NCBI RefSeq assembly: GCF_000006405.1
Contig: NW_003205573.1
Location: 1,170 to 59,935 of the forward strand
Direction: 5' to 3'
DNA: 58,766 bases
DNA from: Perkinsus marinus ATCC 50983
Lineage: Eukaryota > Perkinsozoa > Perkinsida > Perkinsidae
Under the pieces are notes generated by a model. It worked only from the letters and a program-made list of their open reading frames with translations. It was not told the origin of the DNA and ran no database searches. The position numbers and the translations under genes are program-made. Position 1 is the stretch's first letter. Each line of letters opens with the position of its first letter. Shown here one piece after another: positions 1 to 11,545 of the stretch.

Positions 1-1592
1 TCTACTCGGAGTAGCTCGCCTCGATTGACCTCTTCCCTGATGGTCTCCGGCACACTCCTTTCCTCCACCACTGTCGCCGTCCTAACTGCAGCACTTCCCG
101 TCCAACCCCCCTTGCAAGAGATAACCTGCGATGGACTAATAGCCACTTCATCTCTCAACGACGTTACGATCTCCCAGGACTCAGAGTCGACTTCCCCCCA
201 AGGTAGGACCGGTTGGAAGATGACCCTCTCTAGAGGGCGGCCCGACAGGAGTCCACGGAATTGAATCTCCTCAACGAACTCGCGTTGGGAGTTGGCCTCA
301 ACTACACACACGTGCTTGGAGAAGTCCTCCGGCGATATGCGGAAGTGTACGAGCTGGTCTCTCAATAGCGACCACAGACCATCGCCTTCTCTCGGCATCC
401 ATGATAGTAAGGATCCGGAGAATCCCTCAGCAAGCAGATAAGGGGCAATCGAGTGACCTACTCCAGTGAGATCAAGCACCAGGCCTCCTTTCGAGAGGTC
501 TCCGGATCGATACCCACAGTATCCCCTTTTCCGAATACTACTAGCAGTCATAATATCAAACTCAGACGCCTCAGTAGCATCCATAGCATACGAGCCATCA
601 AACTCCACAGTCAACTTAGACTCCTCATACGCCACCCTTACTCTGATAGTCTCCCCCTCCTCCACCCTCCTACGAGGGCATGGGAACACCGCATAGTCCC
701 AGTCGCAGTCCTTGACACTATTAATTCTGATATCGCCATACAAGGTCGCTTCCCACCACACCAGCACGCATGCACACTCCCCTCCTTCCCTAACCTCCAC
801 CTCTCTAACTCCAAGCCCCTCGACCTGCCCACTGCCGAAATCAGCTGAGCACACTCTGAAGGTATTCGTCAACTCCCTGTACTGGAATCCACGCCGACCA
901 TGTATGCTCCCATACCCATCCTCCAGACGAACATTCTCCCCCACATAGAGGTTCATTTCTCGTATAACCGCAGACTCAACAACACAGCCATACACTGTAC
1001 CACGCTCCGGTATCACCAGCGCTTCCTTCTTCACCTGTCCCCGCCTCCTCAGATCCCTCACGACATCCAGCAGCCCTTCCCCCAACAATGCACAGTCCAT
1101 CAGCTCAGCCACGACCATATCCGCTGGTGCCTCCAACACCAAGTCAGCCGAGTCTGCCTGTATAACCTTCACTCGAGGACCGCAGGCTCGCCCCGCCACC
1201 TCACAAAGCGCCCAACTGCAGTCGCATGCAGTGATCTCAGTTCCCTTTGGAGCACACTCCGCTAGGTAGTAGCTGAGAATTCCAGTACCACAACCCACAT
1301 CGATCACTCTATCGATTTGGCCTTCCCTATCCCGCATCGCCTCTGCTATCGCCTTCTTGTAGGCCACATTTCTAGCACCATCATTCAGCATTCGAACGTG
1401 CCACTCGTTCACGCTCTCCTCATGGAGCCGCTCCCGGACCTGCCGTAACCTAACCCGCACAGGTTCGAACCGCGCCTCCGACATTTCTTCCAAAACTAGC
1501 AGCCTCTTCCACCCTTCCGAATACTTCCCCTCAGCGCACAACCCCACAATGGACTCCACTTCCCACGAGAAGGCTTCAAGCCGCTCCACCAT
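1..1592 (-). CDS. PRMT7: PRMT7-type protein arginine methyltransferase (partial at left edge)
   Basis: SAM-dependent enzyme expected to methylate arginines in proteins such as histones and RNA-binding proteins. One uninterrupted minus-strand frame of over 500 codons is open to the window edge. From the ATG at 1592 the order is: EWHVRMLNDG near residues 63-72, the PRMT7/9 form of the N-terminal motif; VIDVGCGTGIL near 96-106, SAM-binding motif I; AELMDCALLGEGLL near 162-175, the double-E loop with the GEG seen in PRMT7; then IPERGTVYGCVVES and the barrel segment DCDWDYAVFPCP. An ATG ten codons upstream could also be the start. No intron is visible, unusual among its neighbours. The 3' end lies outside the window. 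PRMT9 is the main alternative; the family call is firm, the subtype less so. Confidence 0.82.
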   Translation of the reverse strand, partial: MVERLEAFSWEVESIVGLCAEGKYSEGWKRLLVLEEMSEARFEPVRVRLRQVRERLHEESVNEWHVRMLNDGARNVAYKKAIAEAMRDREGQIDRVIDVGCGTGILSYYLAECAPKGTEITACDCSWALCEVAGRACGPRVKVIQADSADLVLEAPADMVVAELMDCALLGEGLLDVVRDLRRRGQVKKEALVIPERGTVYGCVVESAVIREMNLYVGENVRLEDGYGSIHGRRGFQYRELTNTFRVCSADFGSGQVEGLGVREVEVREGGECACVLVWWEATLYGDIRINSVKDCDWDYAVFPCPRRRVEEGETIRVRVAYEESKLTVEFDGSYAMDATEASEFDIMTASSIRKRGYCGYRSGDLSKGGLVLDLTGVGHSIAPYLLAEGFSGSLLSWMPREGDGLWSLLRDQLVHFRISPEDFSKHVCVVEANSQREFVEEIQFRGLLSGRPLERVIFQPVLPWGEVDSESWEIVTSLRDEVAISPSQVISCKGGWTGSAAVRTATVVEERSVPETIREEVNRGELLRV

Positions 1593-2221
1593 ACGAATAA
1601 AACTACTACTGCATCTGACCATAGGGAACGATAAGGATGCTATGGCCGAGCACACTAGCGACCTCGATAGCTACAGGCAAGCATCGCAGCCCTGCTCCAT
1701 AACAAACTCACCTATCAGCTCTACCCTCAACCCCACTCAACACGAAAACCTACCGCAGCTCCCCGTTATTGTAACAACCCTCCAACAAGACAAGCTGTGG
1801 GGACTAGAAAGGATATCAGATACGATTCTGATGACGATTATGATGATGATGATGAACTACGTCTTCAGCACTACTCCGCATACACTCCAGGATGCTCCTA
1901 CCAACAGTACTAGTCGCCTTACCCCCACACCATCACTGCTACTACTGGTCTATCCTCTTCTTCTCCAACCTCCATCACCTCCACTTCCTCCTCCTCCTCA
2001 GCCACCACCTGTTGCTTCCCTTCCCCATCAGCAACTTGTCCAACAGGCTGTTCATCATCCTCTGGGACCTGACTTGACCGTCGCCACCCATACCCGCCTC
2101 ACATCCCTACCTCGGCGCCAATCACTGCACCAGCACCAGGAGGAAGAGGCTGCATTGGCTCCGTCACCTTAGCCGCTGCATCCGCTGTCTCGTTAGCTAG
2201 ATAGGAACTGAAAACAGTCAA
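1593..2221. other. Intergenic region, no supported gene
   Basis: Lies between the methyltransferase start and the 3' end of the RBM26/27-like gene. It contains a short ATGATGATG run near 1838-1856 and C-rich tracts. The plus-strand open frame through 1549-2172 overlaps the methyltransferase start and has a low-complexity proline/serine composition, so I treat it as chance. Confidence 0.4.
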
Positions 2222-2222
2222 T

Positions 2223-3083
2223 CACATGAAGTACGTCCTGCCATAGCAGCCCTTTCGGCCGTTCAGCCCTACAGAGGCGCTGATGAGAGCTTTATAACGC
2301 GACACTCCCAGAGTCTTCCATGCCTCAAAATTTGTCGCGCGCCACGAAATTCTGCTACTATTACTACCATTTAAAAGGGAATTTAGTCGATTGCTTAACG
2401 AACTCTTCAGCAGCCCATCGGCTCTCGAAGCGCACAATACAGCTATCCTCCCTCCATATGAAGTCCCGAACACCCTTTACATCCAGGACCTACGTACCAC
2501 GTGAAAACTCATACCATTTCTCCCCCAACTTACCCTGAAATATTCCATGACCACTGGAACCGAATCGAAGTCCGAGTCCATCTCCTCCAACAGCACTGCT
2601 CTCGGCCGATTATCCAACGTCATTCGATCTTGGGACTAAAACGCGTTGAGGAAATGCAAGATTCGCAAGATTAGCAAGTCAGCACCACCTCCTTGGACTG
2701 ATTCTTCTGAAGTGCTTGCATACCCGCATACCGTGCCCGAATCGCTGCATCTCGAGCCTACGGAAGCTCGAAAAATGTCTCTACCAAGATTCGATCCCGG
2801 GGCCTCCCCCTGATACCTTAGCCTTCTCCGCTTTCTCCTTCTGCATATCTTCCGATAGTGCATGCATCTGTTCCTTCACCTTCTCTGAAGCAACACATGA
2901 CTGCCAATTAACCGGCCAAAAATAGCCTCCCTAGGATTCGAACCCACGACCTCCACTCACCTAGCATCTTCTTATACATTTCCTTCTGAGTCTCTGATGT
3001 CCTAACACAAATGACTCCCTCAAGACCGCCATCTCGATACGCTTATTTTAGGACCAAATCTAACTCGGTGAATCAAACTACCC

Positions 3084-3152
<69 letters not shown>

Positions 3153-6100
3153 AACAATAACAATAACAACAATAACAATAATAACAACAACAACGACAAC
3201 AACAAGCTGCCACCCTGTACTACTTTTCATCCGTTAACTTCGAGAGTAGCTGCTTGACAGTCTCCGACATCCTCGATAACACCGCCACACGTTGCATCTC
3301 CTGTGCTTGCTTCGCCTCCCTCGCCTACCCATTACCATCTCAAACCCTAATCATCCCAACACCACCACCTACCGCTCGTTGGTGCTGATGCTCAGCGTTT
3401 TCCAATACTAAATTACCTGCGTGTCGAGGTTGCTGCTGTTGTTGTCGGAAACCTGCGCCAATATAAACTCAACCCACCCTACCAGCATCGTCCTCTACTA
3501 CTACTACTACCCTTTCCTCCACCCTCACGATACCCTCCTCCTCCTCGTCCACCTGGCCTTCCACCTCCCGGAGATGAAGCAACTGTCAGTCACCACTCTC
3601 AAATTCATCTAAGATGCATTTATGCCTACTTGCGGCTCCTCCCATTTGAGGCATCGCTGACGGTGATCCAGCCGGTAGGTTCGTCACTTGCCACTTTACC
3701 TAACCCAGGTTCGAATCCCAGCAACTACACTTCTCCCATCTCTCCCCACCTGTATCTCAGGATGACCCAAAACGGGCTCTGCCATCATCGCTATTGCCGA
3801 CTGCCGATTGCTGACATACCACACCAATGACAATTCCCAACTCCACCTCAACTAACAACTGTAGTATTACGTGAATTCCACCGTAGCATTGCCCTCCTCC
3901 AGCTTGCAGTGAACTCCACTCACTTCCCTAAAATCAACACATCACCACCACCTATCCTTCCTTCCCGCCTCACCCGTATTTCTGACAATGCTGGAATAAA
4001 GCCGGTAAAGATACATCGGCAGGAATGTTACTAAGTATCTGACCAACACCACTCAACCAACCGTCACGCGCCACGAAATTACCCCTACCAGTGTGCTGGG
4101 TGGTGGTGCTCTCGGAGGAGGTGGTGGAGGCTGCTGGCCATACCCTCCTGCACCTGAGTGATGTCCACGTGGATCAATAGACACAATACTACTGCTACTA
4201 CCAGCCACTGGTGGAGGTGGAGGGAACTGCGGTGGCAAGGGAGCATTCATTTGCCGAGGTTGGAACCTGCCACATACGACCATACCAATCCTACACTTCT
4301 CGACCCTCTTACGTTGGATTGCCAGGCTGCCCTGTTGGGAGCTGCTGACCCCAGGCCTGCTGTCCAGCGTATCTACCAGACGCAGCGAAATGGGCAAGCA
4401 CCGTCTCCGCCCTGAAATCTTCGTACTGCGCACTCCCCCAAGCTGCTGTAGCTGTGGTCGGTCCTGTGGAAGGTACCCCTCCCCCAAAGGCCGCAGTAAG
4501 ATCATCGTCATCGTCTCCGTACCTACACCCTGCATCCCACCTTTTCTCCTCAACACTCCTCCCTACCCAAATTGAGCTGCCATGTCATCATCATTGAAGC
4601 CATCCTGTTTCGGCGGTGGAGGCTTAGCCGGATGGAACCGTTGCCACCACGGAGTGTTGTCCTCCGCCTTAGTCGAACCTAGGCGTGCATAGACTCCCCA
4701 TCAGCAGTATTAGCCTCCCTCCTTTTCTACCTTCCTTCTCTTGACTAGTCCCCTCAGGGCCACTGGTTGGGGAATCGTCCCCATACCCCAGAGGATCCTC
4801 ATCATCACTAACGCCACTATTTCCCATCTGATTGTACGGGAATGGCAGCTCTCCGTCAGACCTGAGCGGCTCGATCTCTCCACTACCACCACCACCGTCC
4901 CCTCCCTATCCTACCCATCATCAACAGGAGGCAACTCCTCTTGAGGAGCCGGAGGAGGAGGAGAGGCCGTCTTGTCCTGTGATCGAGACCGTGACCTACT
5001 TGCCATCCGGCCTCTATGGCTTTCACCACCTACCCAACGATGAACTGTTGGACGCCTTCCTCCCCACAACAACTACCTCTCCTGCCTCGGTCATCCCTAT
5101 GACGATCCTCTTGATAATAGGAGTCTCTATTGCTGCCTCTAGTGCCTCTCGACCTCCCTCTAGGAGATGGACTCCTGTAGTGACGATCTCTTCGTGAGGT
5201 CCCTCGGGTTGGCATTAGCTCGGGAGGTAATGCTGATCACTGCATTATACCACAACAACGCAAGTCAGTTTCTTTCCAGGACACGTATCGTCATCCCTAT
5301 ACTTCACCTCTGCCAGAGTCTCCCTCTCCACTATTCACACCAGCTGGCATGACCATCTGCTCCGACTTTCTAGACGTGGCAGATTGTTACTTATGAAGAC
5401 CACCATATATCTTCCAATTTCCTCAGAGATCATCACAGCCCTAACATGGACGGGGACGGGAAGCAAACTGCCGAGTGAATTGATAAGGCTTAGGTCCATC
5501 CATCATTACGGCGAGGACCCTTCCCTCCCTCCTGCGTTCACTATATTCAATTCTTCTCTGTCCCCACTTATCACAAGACTTACCGACGAGGAGTTCCGAT
5601 GCAAGTCCGAGGCGTCGTCATTGAATCAACGTCATCACCACAGTCCGACGTTTACTCTTCAACTCGTGTTGTTGATGAAAATAATTTCCACTTGCAAACT
5701 TACCCTTTCTTGTCATTCCTCAATGATCTCAACCATGGAACTTCTCCTCGAGTATTGGAATATGAACACGCTAAACCAACCACAGAGCAGGACAGGATTA
5801 CAGAAGACTGAGATCCTCCATAATACTCCCTTCATGCAATGGAGAAGACGCATGTGTGGAAAATACTGGGAAAAGGGCGGATGCGTTACCGCGCCGTCTC
5901 CTTTGCCTCGCAGGGTCGCCGATAAACGTTTCAATGCGACTTGCCTCAGCCATTACCGTGTTAACACTATGGGCATTATAGAAACAATCTTCCTCCTCTT
6001 CTGCCTCCTCCTCAACGGTATTGGCCTCCTACGAGTACTCCCTACCCTTCTCTTCGGGCTACTCGTATCCTACGGTATGTGCATCACCACTCCTACCCTA

Positions 6101-6610
6101 CCCTACCTCTACTGTAGGTGCTTGGCTGAGCATACCATCACGGACATCACCATTCACTAGAGCAGCAGCAGTCACGACCATTGTTTGTGCAACTGCTACG
6201 GCTATTATTTATTACCACTGCGGGTAAGGAGGAAGAGGAGACCTCCCATGACTGCTTCTCGCCCTCCTCAGAGCCCTTGCTATGGTCGTCTGCCTTTCCT
6301 CCTGGTTACTAACTCAACTGGCCTTGATCCCCGCCCAGGTGAGCATCTACCGTACCGGCACATCACGCTTATCCTCCTCAGTTTACCACAGCCGTTATTC
6401 CCGGGCTTCTCGCCTTCGTCCTTCCCCACGCTCCCTTCGGCCTCCTCTGGCTTTTCCATCCAATAGGTCATCTCTGCTTCCAATGTACCCATCATCACTA
6501 CCCCTACCTCTACCCAGCCCCTCTCCCTCCTCACAGGCACGGTACTCTTCCTTCTCCCTACAAGAACTTTCTGTTGGTCGAATGAGCGAAGGTCGCCGCC
6601 ATTCACGATG
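2223..6610 (-). CDS. RBM26/27-like RNA-binding protein (RS, Pro-rich, RRM, RGG, coiled coil)
   Basis: Likely nuclear RNA-binding factor. Read on the minus strand with GT...AG introns, the exons give an acidic stretch near 5.97-6.04 kb; an RS region near 5.0-5.2 kb (RSPSPRGRSRG, then SRSRSRSQDK); a proline-rich part near 4.1-4.25 kb; an RRM start, ILSNIPADVSLPALFQHC, after the intron at 4039-4088; an RGG-like box (GGGRPGGRGGGGYREGGG) near 3.55 kb; a coiled coil near 2.7-2.9 kb; and TLDNRPRAVLLEEM followed by CIVRFESRWAAEEF near 2.4-2.6 kb. RBM26/27 share RS, Pro-rich, RRM, coiled coil, RGG and a C-terminal 'DxRP' RRM. I did not find the CCCH finger of that family. Start and several exons are unresolved; the last exon can end at about 2274 or 2222 depending on phase. 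Confidence 0.5.
2324..2367 (-). repeat. Family C intron in the RBM26/27-like gene
   Basis: A 44-bp GT...AG intron. The sense strand carries AATTTCGTGGCGCGCGAC, the family C core, starting 16 nt after the 5' splice site. The flanking exons are the C-terminal RRM. Confidence 0.65.
2636..2688 (-). repeat. Family D intron (reverse orientation) in the RBM26/27-like gene
   Basis: A 53-bp intron between exons ending ...QKNQSKE and starting SQDRMTLDNRP, phase 0. The sense strand reads CTTGCATTTCCTCAACGCG, the complement of the family D core found in PAN3 and TCF25 introns. Confidence 0.7.
2758..2816 (-). repeat. Family A (tRNA T-arm-like) intron in the RBM26/27-like gene
   Basis: A 59-bp GT...AG intron in phase 0 between two coiled-coil exons. 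It contains CCGGGATCGAATCTTGG, which can fold as a T-arm with a 7-nt loop. Confidence 0.65.
3083..3205. repeat. (CAA)n microsatellite, probably intronic
   Basis: About 120 bp of CAA units with a few CAT/AAT interruptions. On the minus strand it is a TTG tract between GTGGCAGC and GGGTAG, so it can be the body of a GT...AG intron of the RBM26/27-like gene. Reading it as poly-leucine is much less likely. Confidence 0.7.
3700..3749 (-). repeat. Family A intron in the RBM26/27-like gene
   Basis: The sense strand runs GTGGGGAG...GGTTAG and contains CTGGGATTCGAACCTGGG next to the 3' splice site. The following exon reads EPTGWITVSDASNGRSRK. Boundaries are less certain than for the other family A introns. 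Confidence 0.5.
4039..4088 (-). repeat. Family C intron in the RBM26/27-like gene
   Basis: A 50-bp intron starting GTAGGGGTAATTTCGTGG and ending GTTGGTCAG. It separates the Pro-rich exon (PPPSTL) from the RRM exon (ILSNIPADV). The core GTAATTTCGTGGCGCGTGAC lies within 8 nt of the 5' splice site. Confidence 0.7.
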
Positions 6611-6746
6611 CCTCAGAGGCAACCCCATATCTTGGTAACAACCGCACCCCCCACCAGTGTGCCTCCAATGCTAATCAGGTCTGCCTAGCCTTTTCTATCT
6701 GGTCTGAATTCTCTACCCTCTGCCCAGCTATGGCAGTCTCCCTGGT

Positions 6747-8240
6747 CGGCATTTTACTAAGGTGCAAACACAACTCTCTCCTTTGTCGATCCTGGTAGCC
6801 CGTCCTCTCAGTCGTTCAAACGGCAACTACAGGACCAGCAACAACCAGAGCGCATGGCCATCCACTGTCACTGGTGTATCGTCTGATCGCAACCAAGGCA
6901 CCACCTTTATAGTTTTCGTAAGTACTACTCCTTCACATTCCCGTCAATGACACTACTACTAGGTCCATGGCTTGGACTTCAACGACAGCCAGTGGATAGC
7001 AGGTCGCATACTCCTGCCTCGTCTCCTCCATTCTATTCAGAGGAGGTCTCCATCATTCCTACAGTAATCTCCTCTACTACCCCCCTCAGGATCCACACCA
7101 GTGCTATCAACTTGCATACGGGAGGTTGGCTGGAGAACGATCATAAAGCTGATGAAACTGTCGATGGTTATATGACCATCCTCCATAAGCACCTTCGAGA
7201 CCTTGGTGGTGATGCTAAGCTTGATAACATCGTAGGGGGGGGTCTTCGTCGATCTCTCTAGGGATTCTCAATTCGTAGGTCCTAATCGGCCATAGCCTCG
7301 GTGGCTTGATATGTGAGGACTACTGCCGATCTCGACGTTGTGCCATGCTAGCCCAGGATCGCAATGCAGAGCCTGGTACGAGTTGGGCTTGGTGTGGTAT
7401 TGATCGCTGCCGCTTAGTCCCGATTGGAGGAGTCGTCTGTATCTGTTCTCCCTTCGACGGGGCCAAGGTTGTGTCTCTTATCCCACCAGAGCTCCGTCAC
7501 GGCGTAGGGCCTCTTCACCCCCTTCACGGACAGCTCTCGATCAGATCCATCTATCCTTGCATCGGAAGCACAGTACACTACTACGAGACATCCATGATGA
7601 CCACCAACGTAGGGAAGCTATCGCGAGGCCGCTAGAGTGATGCATGGGCGCCTAGGTACCAGCAGCAAACAGAGAAGAGAGGACTGCAGTATCTCCCCTT
7701 CTCCCGTGCCGAGATCCCCAACCAGGTAGTCTAAAGCGACCATCATATCCGATATCATTCATGGTAGCGTTTTCTCTCCTAAACGAGAGTATACCAACGC
7801 GGCGTTGTTGTTCGTGTGGATTCGGCATCTATTGTGCATGGCCATCTGGGGAGAGGACTGGAAGGAGGAGTAGTACTCTACGTGAGGTTGTCATTGAGTA
7901 GAAAGAATTGCTATCAGACATCCGCCTATACCAGGCGAGGACAAATTGGCTGAGCTCAGCTTACCCCTTACCACAACCGAGATGTCCGAGAGTGATATTA
8001 AAATGCGGACAGGTCATCATTTCCTGGAGATGTATTTTTTCTATCTGGGACGCAGATACGGTTACAGGCTTTACCCCTAACGATGGTCATCCGACTGGAC
8101 TTGCCATGTCCTTCCATAGAATGCACATGCACGCCGTTTGGGATGCCTTCTCGGGGACTAGACTGCGCAAGGTCTTGGATTCAGCAGGCGAAGGTAGTAG
8201 GGAAGACCTACTCTCCGTGGTTCAATGGGAATGCTGCTCT
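6747..8240 (+). CDS. Alpha/beta-hydrolase lipase/serine esterase (DUF676-like)
   Basis: Probable lipid or ester hydrolase. Joining exons at GT...AG introns gives FIVF/VHGLDFNDSQW (beta strand, then the HG oxyanion motif), GGWLENDHKADE, and LDNIV/LIGHSLGGL. The last is the nucleophile elbow GHSLGG at about 7286-7303, with serine as the expected nucleophile. The intron at 6918 begins GTAAGT; that at 7232-7278 (47 bp) joins DNI and VLIGHS in frame. IGGVVCICSPFDG follows near 7.42-7.46 kb. The catalytic Asp and His were not located, the exons past 7635 are uncertain, and the start may lie anywhere from about 6.7 to 6.85 kb. No signal peptide is certain. Confidence 0.6.
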
Positions 8241-8869
8241 TAGGAGATGCTGAGAGCAGTACTCGACAGCCTCTGAAAACTAGAGTCACGGTTTCTACCA
8301 GTGGCAAACTGACGGATGGTAGGCACGGCTGGAGCTTCTGATCATCATCATCCTGAGATGGCTTCAGATGATGATTGTTCGGGGTCGTCGAGTGCCATAG
8401 TCCCACCGCGGCACTTCTCCACCTTCTCGGACGTGTGTCTGTGGCACTGTGGTCATTACAGTGCCGTCATCAGTACCACGACGTGGATGCATATAGCGGA
8501 GTTTATCAGAGTTTATATCATTGAAGGGAAGGGCAGTATAGTGTACACTTACGGCTGTCAACATTATTTTGCTTATTAAACGTATTTATATACCGCACCA
8601 TGATCATATCTTGCTACCATACGCATGTTGTCGAGCTCGTGCACTGTTGTGTTGATTCCCAGTTGGATGCGTTATGGCTGTAGAAGGCCTGGATCACCAC
8701 CACAATGTGAATGGTCACACTGAGGACTTCAAATACTTCATCGAAACTCCTCCGACCAAGAATAACATATCAACGAAGTCAATCTTTAGAAAATGTAGGC
8801 AGGAAGCAGCCTTGCACAAAGCATCAGTGCTGCTTCGGTTTGGGGGAGGGGGTCTAGGAGTCTGCCGAG

Positions 8870-9349
8870 GCTACGGCTTGTGATCCTCCCACTTCGACGG
8901 GTCATGCACTCGATCCGAGTATTGTTGATCAACAGGGGCAGACCGTCTCTTAAGGCTGGGAATACCGGTAAAGGCCGTACTGGGATACTCGAGGAGAGTG
9001 GTCAGGCTCAGCTTGGGTCCTGCTGGTACGGTCACGGGGTAAGTGCACATTTGTCTGTCGGGAAGCCAACTGTTTCACGACGGCAATCCACATCATAGAG
9101 CAGCTGTGATAATTTCACGGTTAGATCATTTACGCTGTCAGTCTGTGATTTTGGCGCAGGAGCGAATGTCGATGATAGCTCAAACGGATTCTGCAAGGCC
9201 CACTGACCCGAAATGCTGGGGTGCCTACGATGGAGGTTCCGAGAATAACCTCGAGGGTCGTTGCTATCAGAGCTCGAGTCGACGAGAGTCTTGGTTGAGC
9301 CTATCTGATGATACGGTGGTGTTGTGTTGGTGGTGACGTGGATCACCAC
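8870..9349 (-). CDS. Unknown small protein
   Basis: Two minus-strand open stretches can be joined. 9049-9349 reads MVIHVTTN...SQLLYDVDCRRE...FPTDK; after a possible 26-bp GT...AG intron near 9020-9046 the frame continues AGPKLSLTTLLEYPSTAFTG...KWEDHKP and stops near 8878. Composition is ordinary and hydrophilic. It lies head-to-head with the NSUN gene, whose ATG at 9371 is only 22 bp from this ATG, so they would share a very small promoter. No family was recognised and the intron is a guess. Confidence 0.35.
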
Positions 9350-9370
9350 ACAGGTAGTTGAACAAGGCTA

Positions 9371-10796
9371 ATGACTTCAGCCCATCCAGCAGCGAGTGGC
9401 ATCGTAGGCTACCGATTTCCGCCTGAGATCCAACAGTTTCTCGATGACAACCACATCCCGTTATGGATTTATGGTAAGCTGCACTGAGAGCTCTACCGTA
9501 GAGTCCACAGGAATGACCATAGTGGGCTCAAAGCAGGAGGCTTTCAAGTTTGGAGCAAGGCCGACTCTCGCCTCTCAGACCCCTCCCGCCAGCCCACTGT
9601 GAGGACTGTTCGACAACGCTTCGATGAGGCTAATATAGAGAAAGAGCTCTTGGAGGGAATACTGCAGGCTCGAGATCTTCCTGCGGCTGAGAGTGAGTTG
9701 TTTATCGATCACGGCATCACTTGTCGAGTTCCTTCGGACGGTCATGATTCTCAGTAGGTATTCAAGAGGAGCCCCTCAGGGTCACTCCCATAGAGTGGCT
9801 AGAGCCCCTCACCGCAGCCCGTTTCGGACCCAGCCCTAAGTTCTACTCGATACCCACGGCTACACAGATGAGTAGACTGAACTTATACAAAGGAGGTAGC
9901 CTAACACAAGCCTTCGCGTCGACCTAATGGCATCACTCCTAGGTCGCCTCTTTGGTCTCGACGTTTCTAGCGCCAGTGCAGTATTTGCCCTTCTGGGAGA
10001 GTCCGGTCCCGAGGCAGGTTCGGCCGTGCTCGACCTCTGCTGCGCCCCCGGGACCAAGTTGCTCATGCTGTCGGAATTGTGTCCGGGAAGCCGGGTGGCA
10101 GGTATTGATGTGAGTCGCGACCGGCTCATGGTGTGCCGTAGTCTGCTCACCAAGTACGGTGCTCACAATGTTGAGCTCTACCACGGCGATGGTCGGTATG
10201 TCTGCAGTAGGCCCATGGAACGGCTAACTGTAGCGAAGAGAAAATCACGAGGACGCAAGCGGCAGCGCCGAGGCTCTCCTGAAGACCCGCCGCCATCCTC
10301 GACAACACTCGAGGCGGAAAGCTGGGACTTGGTCTTGTGCGATGCAGAGTGCACCCATGACGGGAGTGTCAAGCACATGCTGAAGCACTTAGAGGCTTCG
10401 AGTCGGGACAGTTCTGGCGTGGTTGGTTTCTGGCAACAGCAGAGTGAACGCAGCCACCCGATGCCTTGGCTGGACAACCTCGACGAGTTGGAGTCTCTGC
10501 AACGTGCCCTCATAACAGCGGCTTTCGATGCCCTAAAGCCTGGTGGATGTATGGTGTATTCAACTTGCAGTATGGCAAGGAGGCAAGATGAGAATATTGT
10601 AGAGTATCTATTGGTTCACAAGGATGCTGCTGCTCTCTGTCCACTCCCGTTCGAGCTTGCCAAGATGCCTTGTCGAGCTACTATGATGGACAACACCGGT
10701 GCTGCTTGTGCCTGTAGATTCGACCCCGCCGATGCCGATGTGGCCCGGGTCGATGCTGGTGGGCTGTTCATAGCCCGGATACGTAAGGCCCTCTGA
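9371..10796 (+). CDS. NSUN/RsmB-type RNA (cytosine-5) methyltransferase
   Basis: SAM-dependent RNA m5C methyltransferase, acting on rRNA or tRNA. Start ATG at 9371 (MTSAHPAASGIVGYRFPPEI); introns at about 9474-9503, 9693-9757 and 9896-9942 (47 bp). The last restores LYKGG/RLFGLDVSSASAVFAL, the family's 'lYxxGklfGmDvSSA' segment. Then come LDLCCAPGTK (motif I), SRVAGIDVSRDRL, DLVLCDAECTHDGS (motif IV region, with Cys in the variant AEC instead of PCS/PCT) and MVYSTCSMARRQDEN (motif VI, catalytic TCS). The insert KRKSRGRKRQRRGS is basic, perhaps nuclear/nucleolar. The open stretch from 9927 alone starts inside the third intron. The subfamily was not identified. Confidence 0.82.
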
Positions 10797-11545
10797 TTCC
10801 TCCATGTCGTCGTGGTGTTGCGTAGTGTAATAATCGTATAACCTCTGAGCAGCAGTAGACGAACTAATAGAACATCGTTATGGTTGATACAATACGTATG
10901 GGGCATCAGCACCGAGATTCTCATCTTCCCGTGACAGGATCAGACTGCATGTGTCACATCGCTCAGTAGTGAGCCAAGCCTTTGCCTATGTTGAATGTGT
11001 GTGGCAATGAATGATATGAGTCATCTTCAGGGAATTCCCGATTAAGGGAAGCTCACCCAAAGACTACTGGTGAACTCACGGACTAACGGTGTAGACTATA
11101 GACTGTGGCAGAGTTGCATCGCCATCGACTAACCTAACCCAACACTCCTGGTGATCACGTGTTGGTGAGCCAGCCCAAAGATGGAGAGTTAACCGAGTAG
11201 TGGTACCACTGACTGTGTTCAACCCCTATCTGGAGCCCATACCTGCAGTTTCTCGAATTCTATACTAGGACTACTAGATATACGACCACGCAACACCGCC
11301 ACAGGAAGGGTCTTGCATGGCGAACACTGACGGTGGAGAGTTCAGTTATCCCCACAACTGCATATCGTCTAGGGCCGTCTACAGTAGTGAGTAGTACACA
11401 CTACTGGTATCTCCCCATGCCCTCGATGAGGCTTTGACTCCAACGCGATGCTCTAAACCACATAAATAGAGACAGATTACTAATAATACGGAAATGAAGA
11501 TGAGCCTCGAAGATGACAAGAATACTGCTGGAAGGATGCTATGCC
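10797..11545. other. Intergenic region with a partial duplicate
   Basis: No convincing coding exon on either strand. It holds the incomplete copy (11231-11324) of the sequence found again at 13158-13276. Confidence 0.45.
11231..11324. repeat. Partial duplicate of 13158-13276
   Basis: Starts TGGAGCCCATACCTGCAG and runs through ACTAGATATACGACCACGCAA with only one or two differences from the second copy. It then lacks about 30 bp before rejoining at AAGGGTCTTGCATGGCGA. The copies are 1.9 kb apart in the same orientation. Confidence 0.8.

Noticed and set aside
1549-2172. 207-codon plus-strand open frame rich in proline, histidine and leucine
   Set aside because: Overlaps the methyltransferase start and looks like the shadow of C-rich DNA.
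3020-3205. Poly-leucine protein from the CAA/TTG repeat
   Set aside because: Simple-repeat translation only; better explained as intron content of the RBM26/27-like gene.
5820-5880. CCCH zinc finger (CGKYWEKGGC) for the RBM26-like gene
   Set aside because: It reads on the opposite strand to the gene and lacks the remaining Cys and His.
5384-6160. 258-codon plus-strand open frame with hydrophobic stretches
   Set aside because: It overlaps minus-strand exons of the RBM26/27-like gene with clear splice sites and acidic/RS composition; no domain in the plus reading.
9860-10184. Minus-strand open frames opposite the NSUN gene
   Set aside because: Antisense shadows of a well-supported enzyme.
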